A stretch of DNA of 64,000 nucleotides, from contig BCHH01000003.1 in NCBI GenBank assembly GCA_001599595.1, positions 1,734,263 through 1,798,262 on the forward strand, written 5' to 3'. The position numbers and the translations under genes were made by a program. This DNA comes from Beverwykella pulmonaria. Its lineage: Eukaryota; Ascomycota; Dothideomycetes; Pleosporales; Melanommataceae. Shown here piece by piece: positions 57,932 to 64,000 of the stretch; positions within the stretch are counted from its first letter, which is position 1; every line of letters begins with the position of its first letter. A model generated the notes under the pieces. The model had not been told where the DNA came from and ran no database searches. It saw only the letters and a program-made list of their open reading frames with translations.

Positions 57932-59224
57932 ATGACATTCGCCATTGTCGGCGCACGCACAACAACCTGCGCCGGCTTGCGTCGGGCTATTTCGTCCGAT
58001 CTCCTCCTCTTCTACCTCTCCACAGCCTCGCTATTTGCACCTGCAACGTCAATCCGAACCGCCCGTTTTCATTCACAGCGTAGCCTTTATGCGCCGTCTA
58101 CCTGTCCGCTGAACCGAGATTCCTGTCCCGCGACATCAGGCCTCCGGTCCTTCCACTCGTCTTCGCATATCTGGAGCAGCGCTCCGCAATTCTCCTACCA
58201 TGTCGCAGCATCCTACTCGGCAAAGGGCGAAAAGTTCAATGCAGAGTCTAATCTGTTCACGAGGGACGGCTTCGACCCTGTCAAGACCAGTGTCACATTG
58301 AAAGAGTGCAAGAGAGCCAAAGATAAGCGAAAGCGGCCAAGGAGCGGGCAAGATTCCTTCTTCTTCAGCCAGGTTGGAACCACCAAAACAACAACATTTG
58401 GTGTTGCCGATGGGGTTGGCGGCTGGATTGAGTCCGGGATCGATCCCGCCGACTTCTCCCACGGACTGTGCGAGTACATGGCATGCGCCGCCCGATCATG
58501 GCCGCTCAAAGGCAACACCAGCTCGTTACACCCGAAGGACCTGCTTCAGCTGGGGTACGACGAGGTCATCAAAGACGAGGGCATCGTTGGTGGTGGCAGC
58601 ACCGCATGCTTGGCCGTTGCAGAATCAGATGGGAACGTCGAGGTGGCCAATTTGGGAGATTCTGGCTTCATGCATCTGGGGTTGAACGCCGTACGACACT
58701 TTACGCCACCCCAGACGCACGCGTTCAACACACCGTTTCAGATCTCTAAAACTCCCAAACGCATGTTGGCCCAGATGGCCGTTTTTGGGGGTCCAACCGC
58801 TCTCTCTGACCCTCCAAATGCATCCAGTGTTACGCACCACCGCGTGCGCCACGGCGACGTTCTGCTGTTCGCAACCGATGGAGTGTGGGACAATTTGAGC
58901 TCACAAGATGCACTAAGTATTGTAAGCCGGAGCATGATTGAGATCGGCGCCTGGGTGGAGAATGATGGCGTATTAGATGTCGGCCCCGAATTGCTCCAGT
59001 TGGCACAAGCGACATACAACCGCAAAGCAGATATTACGTCCCTCCAGGCAAGACTTGCCATCGCGATTGCAAGGGAGGCAAAAGAGACGAGTCTCAATAC
59101 CCGACGAGACGGGCCATTCGCGAAAGAAGTACAGAAGCACTATCCTAGTGAGAATTGGCATGGCGGAAAGCCGGATGACATCGCCGCAGTGGTCGCTGTC
59201 GTTGTCCAGGATTCAACTTCGTAA
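57932..59224 (+). CDS. PTC7: Mitochondrial PP2C-type phosphatase Ptc7 (PPTC7)
   Basis: Single-exon gene, 430 aa. Mg/Mn-dependent Ser/Thr phosphatase; in yeast it dephosphorylates mitochondrial proteins such as Coq7 and supports coenzyme Q synthesis. Residues 1-65 are rich in Arg, Ser and Ala with few acidic residues (RTARFHSQRSLYAPST), a likely mitochondrial presequence. PP2C motifs follow in order: GQDSFFFSQ, FGVADGVGGW (metal Asp), GGGSTACLAV, VANLGDSGFMHL, LLFATDGVWDNLS and KPDDIAAVVAVVV. All metal-binding aspartates expected in PPTC7 are present. The yeast gene has an intron that produces two forms; none is seen here. Confidence 0.94.
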   Translation: MTFAIVGARTTTCAGLRRAISSDLLLFYLSTASLFAPATSIRTARFHSQRSLYAPSTCPLNRDSCPATSGLRSFHSSSHIWSSAPQFSYHVAASYSAKGEKFNAESNLFTRDGFDPVKTSVTLKECKRAKDKRKRPRSGQDSFFFSQVGTTKTTTFGVADGVGGWIESGIDPADFSHGLCEYMACAARSWPLKGNTSSLHPKDLLQLGYDEVIKDEGIVGGGSTACLAVAESDGNVEVANLGDSGFMHLGLNAVRHFTPPQTHAFNTPFQISKTPKRMLAQMAVFGGPTALSDPPNASSVTHHRVRHGDVLLFATDGVWDNLSSQDALSIVSRSMIEIGAWVENDGVLDVGPELLQLAQATYNRKADITSLQARLAIAIAREAKETSLNTRRDGPFAKEVQKHYPSENWHGGKPDDIAAVVAVVVQDSTS

Positions 59225-59801
59225 TATTTCAGGCCGCTTGTTGTACTTTGTACTTGTATCACGGGGTCGGACCGGCGTTGGGGAGAGCGCAACAGGTCAT
59301 TCAAATATGCATGGAAGAGCATTGGGTGGAACTTTGGTGGACCAGCGACATCCATAGAGCATTTTGCAGGTGTGTTTGCATATCGTAGAATATTTCGTTC
59401 CTAACCAACAGTCGCGATATCATAGACAATTACAGAAGTGAAAGGCAACGGTTGGATGCCACTGCCGTCCATTGATGAAAATGCACAGAGGTGATGTCTG
59501 AATAAGGTTTTGCGAGCAGTTGGACTTGCCCGTTAGGTGAAGCGCAATTCTCCGTGTTTGTTGACCTTGGCTCTGGCGTTGCCGGGCAACGGCCGCACGC
59601 GAATCTAAGATTCGTTGTCGCGCGCTCTTCCCCCACCGTCCAATGTCCTCAGCGCTGCATCGCTACAACGACAATCGCCGGAATAACCGCGCCTTATGTA
59701 TGGAAAGCAAATAGAACAACCGACATTGGTTATCACGACACTCCTGCCGGATCGCAGATAGAACCACGCCCACATATACCGCGCGCCCAGAACCCTCCGC
59801 A
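59225..59801. other. intergenic spacer upstream of MPS1
   Basis: 577 bp between two plus-strand genes. No coding or RNA feature was recognised. Confidence 0.5.
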
Positions 59802-61677
59802 ATGGCAACCGCATCCCCAACGCCAATGGGATCTTATCACGGCCTCGGACGTATGCGCTCGCAGTCCACCATCCGCCCGGTGCAGCGACGAGACTCGCCG
59901 CTCTCTGTCGTAGGGCAATCGCATGGCTTCTCTACGAATACGCCCATGATGCAAAATGTAAACATGGGCGACAGCTCTGACGACGAGATCCCGCAACCCA
60001 TGATGCTTAACCCGCTGACCGCCGCCCTGCTCGCCCAAAACGAAGCCAAGTCGCCAGAGAAGGTTAGGAAACCTAAACTACGGATATCGCGCAATGCATC
60101 TGGTTCAAATACACCGGTGAGGGATACGGTCACTCCCGCCCCAGCTCAGGGCATGGGCATGGGCGTAAAGCGGACAGCTGTGCGAGGGGCCCCGATGAGA
60201 AGACTAAGGAGGACGCCCCAAAGCGAAGACGACCACCCGCCATCACAGGATCAGGAAAACTTGCCCATGTCTGTTATGAAGGTGGACTCCAAGGCCTTGG
60301 ATTCTGTCATGAACATGAAGGTCTCGGATTCCGCCATGAAGGTTGCAGACAACGACATGCGCGCACCACTACAACAACGATCACCTGCCGAGAGCCAAGA
60401 AAGGCCAAAGCCGTTACAGGAGAGAAGTGCGAATACACCGCGCAGGCCCGCGCCGCCTCCGCCCCCGCCAAAGATGTCTGCCTTGGAAACTGCCACTGCC
60501 GCCGCCGGCGCTTCGACTACGAAGTCGAGAGAGAGGAAGAAGCGGAGTCAGCTCGCTGTCAACGGGAAACTCTATATGCAGATGGATAGGATTGGACGAG
60601 GAGGAAGTTCGGCCGTCTATCGTGTCATGGCCGAAAACTACAGACTCCTTGCGCTAAAGAGGGTTAAGTTAGAGGACGCAGATGAGGCTACAGTGCGCGC
60701 CTACAAAGGCGAGATAGACCTACTCAACAAGCTGAAGAAAGTTGAAAGAGTAGTGAGCTTGTACGATTGGGAGGTCGATGAACAGCGACAGGTCCTGAGT
60801 GTGGTAAGTCCTTGGACCTTCAGCAAAGATGGCTCTTCACACTAATGATACCCAGCTTATGGAACTCGGTGAATCTGATTTCGCACGTATAATGCGGATG
60901 AAGCTCGACCCAGCCGATGCCCAACTCGACCTTGCTTTTACCCGCTACTACTGGAAAGAAATGCTAGAATGCGTGGGCGCAGTACACGACTACGACATTG
61001 TCCACTCGGATCTCAAGCCTGCCAACTTTGTCCTTGTAGCAGGCAAACTAAAACTCATCGATTTCGGCATCGCTAACGCCATCGAAACGGATCTCACAGT
61101 AAACGTCCATCGTGACTCTCACATCGGCACCCCAAATTACATGTCACCCGAAAGTCTAGAAGACAGTGCCGGTGGAGCTAAAGGTCTTCTCTCCAACGGG
61201 AATGGAACCAAGGACATGAAACTGGGTAAACCGAGCGATGTTTGGAGTCTTGGCTGCATCTTGTACCAGATGGTATACGGCCGACCACCCTTTGACCACA
61301 TCAAAAACCATTACGCGCGCGTGAATGCGATCATCAACCGTGACCACGCCATCGAATATCCATCGCACGGCGTTGGAGGAGTACGCGTGCCTCCAGGACT
61401 TAAATTTACACTACGCCAGTGCCTGCAACGGGACGCCGCAAGAAGACCTAGCGTCCTCCAACTCCTAGCTGAAAGCGACCCTTTCATCTACCCGGATGGC
61501 GGTGAGGATATCCGGATCTCGCAGGAGCTACTCAAGCAGATCATTGGGAGAGTCGTGCATCGGTTCAGAGATCCGAATAAATTGCCTCCGACGGATGAGG
61601 AGATTACACAGTATCCTGCGAGTTTCTACGAGAAGATCAGGCAGCTTCATGAAAGCGGCCCAACACCCTTGAGATGA
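59802..61677 (+). CDS. MPS1: Dual-specificity kinase Mps1/TTK
   Basis: Spindle-assembly-checkpoint kinase at kinetochores that phosphorylates Spc105/KNL1 and the spindle pole body. Exons 59802-60803 and 60856-61677 (52-bp intron) give 607 aa. A disordered N-terminus of about 250 residues includes a poly-Pro run. The kinase domain has the glycine loop IGRGGSSAVYRV, Lys286 (LLALKRVKLE), catalytic HSDLKPANF (H384-D386; HSD is the Mps1 form of HRD), DFG at 403-405, and GTPNYMSPESL in the activation segment. A diverged linker follows QVLSV|LMELGESDFA. The C-terminal extension (RISQELLKQIIGRVVHRF) resembles fungal Mps1 tails. Confidence 0.95.
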
Positions 61678-62941
61678 TATGGGATGCGACGATGCGCTAT
61701 TGCTATCCTGCCTCCTTACCTATGTAACTGCGGCGGCACGACATATCTTTTTACGCGATACCTTATTTTAACGGCTTGGATAACTGGCGCATTTGGATGA
61801 AGGCGTTCTTTTGCTCTTTTTCACGCATCCCTGTTTGCATACCAGATTTTGAGCGTTCTGCATCTATCTTAGATCGCAAGCATGGCGCTCGGTGGGCGTT
61901 TTTTGCTGTTTCTGGATTTACGCTCTTGAGAAGCGCACTGATTAGATGATGATTTGGGGTTGGATGGTGAATTTCGGAAGAGTCTGTTTTGTGTTTGACC
62001 CCTTGGTGCTTGTATTTAAAGGATAAGTGCCGTGTGGAAACCACTTTTTGTATATATCCTGCGGTTTGGGGGGCACTGTTGAGTAGAGAGTGGATGGGAG
62101 AAGAGGTGAGGTGAGGAGAGGTGGACAGATGAATAGGGGCTTAATGGTGAAAAGAGTCTTTCAATATTCAAAGTGCGTAGTATGCCTGATTGTAATTGCG
62201 TGTGATTGCGAGTTCAGTAAAAGTGCGCTTAGCTACATATGAGCGCTCAAGTCCTGATGGTGCATGCCCACATACATCCCTATACAGAGGGTTCGAGATT
62301 TCTAAAACAAAATCGGCATCTGTTCACACTCGTACATAGCTGCATAGCTGCGAACATTCTGTGCTGGTGAGTGGGTCGTTGGTATTGGCTTCGAGGGGCA
62401 CTGGGATATATTCAATCAAAGCTGGAGTGTTGTATTGTCCAAAGCCTACATGGTTCCGCTGGAGAGTACACATCATTCTAGCAGTCCTCACAAAATCGCT
62501 GCTTGTTGGATCGTGGATGGGCTGTGAGCCGCTATTCTACGTCTAGTGTTGTTCATGTTGATTTTTGGAACATATCATCAATGTAGGACTATTTCCAACC
62601 GTAGATTTGTCTACTCTTTCGCCCTGTTCGACATCGGTATAGCCAACCCAAGACACCCAGGATTGGTATGGGGACAATCAAAATGTAGGAAAAGTATTGG
62701 GGACTAGACGCTACTAGCACACTTGGTGATGTAGATATTATAGTGTTCATGTTTACAAAGTAACAGAGTCAAGGACAAGCTGGGTGTTCAAGAGTCGTAG
62801 TATAATTTCTCTAATAACCCTAAAGCGCTACAAACAGCAAACAAGTAAGTAGTCGGTCCGGACTGCCATGTCTATCATGTCATGTCCAGAATTTACCTCA
62901 TCGGTCTCGTGTCATAATCCATCCTTCCGTTGCAATTTTTT
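61678..62941. other. convergent intergenic spacer
   Basis: About 1.26 kb between the 3' ends of MPS1 and the eIF3d gene. No gene, repeat or RNA element was recognised. Confidence 0.5.
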
Positions 62942-64000
62942 TTACTCCTCGCCCTCTTCTTCGGCGATCTGGCTCTCCTCGGCTTCCTCCTCAAAAGTGT
63001 GTTCCGGTACAGCGTAGAGACGGAGAACAGACTTGTTCGGGTCCTTCACGAGCACGTACTTGCCTTCCTCCATCTTGAGACACATGTCGACAATGGTGCG
63101 CACGATGGCCCATCCGTTGTTGAGATTCAGTGCCATTTGGTTAGCGAAGTCGCGGGGTTTGTTTGTAAGGACCCCAAGGATGACGTGGTCGTTGTTGTTC
63201 TTGGGGTTTGTTCGAGAGACAAATCTAATGTATATTAGTTAAGATATCTCGGCAAGTCTCTCAAAAAATGGTGGTAACCTACCCAAGCTTCATGGTATCA
63301 GCCTTAGCGAGAATGCTCTGTACTGCCCATCGTGCCAGCTTGCAGCTGTTGTTCTTCATCTCAGTCGCAAGAACGGCGCCTCTTTGGCTCGCCAACTTCG
63401 TCCGCCAGTCTAGTGCACCGCCGCTTCCTTGTGCCTTGTTATCGAACTCGTTTAGAGCCTTGATCGTCATATACTGGTCTTCTCCGTTGATGTTGTTCTT
63501 AACCACGGCATCAAGCTCTGTCCGCACAATCAAATGTAATGGCTGCTCATCCTTCTCTAGTGAGAGATCAAAACGGCGGTACCTGTAGGCTTTTGAGGCA
63601 GGTGGGTCGGTTTCGACTTCCTCGTTATAGAACGGATGCTCGTGGGTCATGTCGACCTTGGAAGTCTGTGACTCGGATACGACTTGGAGCGGGAAGATGT
63701 TGTTGATGTGGGTAGCCTCCAGCATGAGCGCACCAGGGCTATTCATGGCATCTTTGTTGCCCTCTGAGATCTCTAATGGAGCATCTGTTGCGTTCTCGTT
63801 CACGGTAACCATGTCCAGATTCGACCCATCTCGCTTGTCAATGAAGACCTTGTTGCCTCTCCGAGAAATGACAAGATCCCAAGAGTACACTGACTTGGTG
63901 GCGCACATCAGCATGGACAGGATGTTGTCTGTAGCAAAGATAGTGGCCTCATCCTTCTCAGCAAGCTCTTGTATAATCGGATCGCTCGAGGTAGTGACGT
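62942..64000 (-). CDS. Translation initiation factor eIF3 subunit D (5' partial)
   Basis: Cap-binding-type subunit of eIF3. The visible part, exons 64000-63283 and 63224-62942 (58-bp intron GTAGGT...TTAG), starts in frame at the right edge with [29 protein letters not shown] and [14 protein letters not shown], the conserved eIF3d core. It runs through [29 protein letters not shown], and after the splice continues [42 protein letters not shown] and an acidic tail ([16 protein letters not shown]). The N-terminal part lies beyond the window. The S. pombe counterpart is Moe1. Confidence 0.95.

Noticed and set aside
60460..60475. Poly-proline stretch as a sign of a separate gene
   Set aside because: It lies in the disordered N-terminus of MPS1 in the same frame as the kinase domain.

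Overview
The window is nuclear DNA of a filamentous ascomycete (Pezizomycotina). A Dothideomycete is my best guess, but nothing here proves the class. The reasons are short spliceosomal introns of mostly 45-90 bp with GTRNGT donors, long gene-poor spacers, and fungal gene families (a DUF3712 protein, a rubredoxin-type Bna1, an Osm1-cytochrome b5 fusion, a Dsf2-type Sel1 protein, an AAA-ATPase/PD-(D/E)XK protein). Most gene models below were assembled by joining exons by eye. For all of the main ones the exon lengths add up to a multiple of three.

Layout. 1-28.4 kb is a conserved housekeeping block: a JmjC (JMJD6-like) protein cut by the left edge, SNX4/ATG24, mitochondrial adenylate kinase ADK2, LETM1/MDM38, a DUF3712 membrane protein, a GPATCH11-like G-patch protein, ORC3, 3-hydroxyanthranilate dioxygenase BNA1, a Ctr copper transporter, an OSM1-type fumarate reductase, a Ted1/Cdc1-type ER phosphoesterase, an ANCHR/ZFYVE19-like protein and a CoA-dependent acyltransferase. 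28.4-38.1 kb is an accessory island. It holds remains of a transcription factor gene, a decayed Ty1/copia retroelement lacking integrase core and reverse transcriptase, an AAA-ATPase/PD-(D/E)XK nuclease-like gene with a SAM-like N-terminus, and a GA/GT microsatellite. 38.1-64 kb returns to housekeeping genes: a membrane alpha/beta hydrolase, ATP synthase subunit 4, NOC4, a five-finger CCCH protein (ZC3H3-like), a Sel1-repeat protein, a bZIP factor with a hydrophobic segment, PRP4, mitochondrial phosphatase PTC7, the spindle-checkpoint kinase MPS1 and eIF3d (cut by the right edge).

How the genes relate. There is no single pathway cluster, but mitochondrial functions recur: ADK2, LETM1, ATP4, PTC7, a redox enzyme of the OSM1 type, and a BNA1 that appears to carry a mitochondrial presequence. 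Several pairs are divergent and probably share promoters: ADK2/LETM1, BNA1/CTR, ATP4/NOC4 and PRP4/PTC7. CACGTG boxes lie in two of these.

The points most worth a second look are the predicted presequence on BNA1, the AAA-ATPase/PD-(D/E)XK gene next to a mutated retroelement, a 33-bp triplicated splice-acceptor-like repeat inside that gene's 5' region, and an 880-bp intron before a 31-nt terminal exon in the Sel1-repeat gene.
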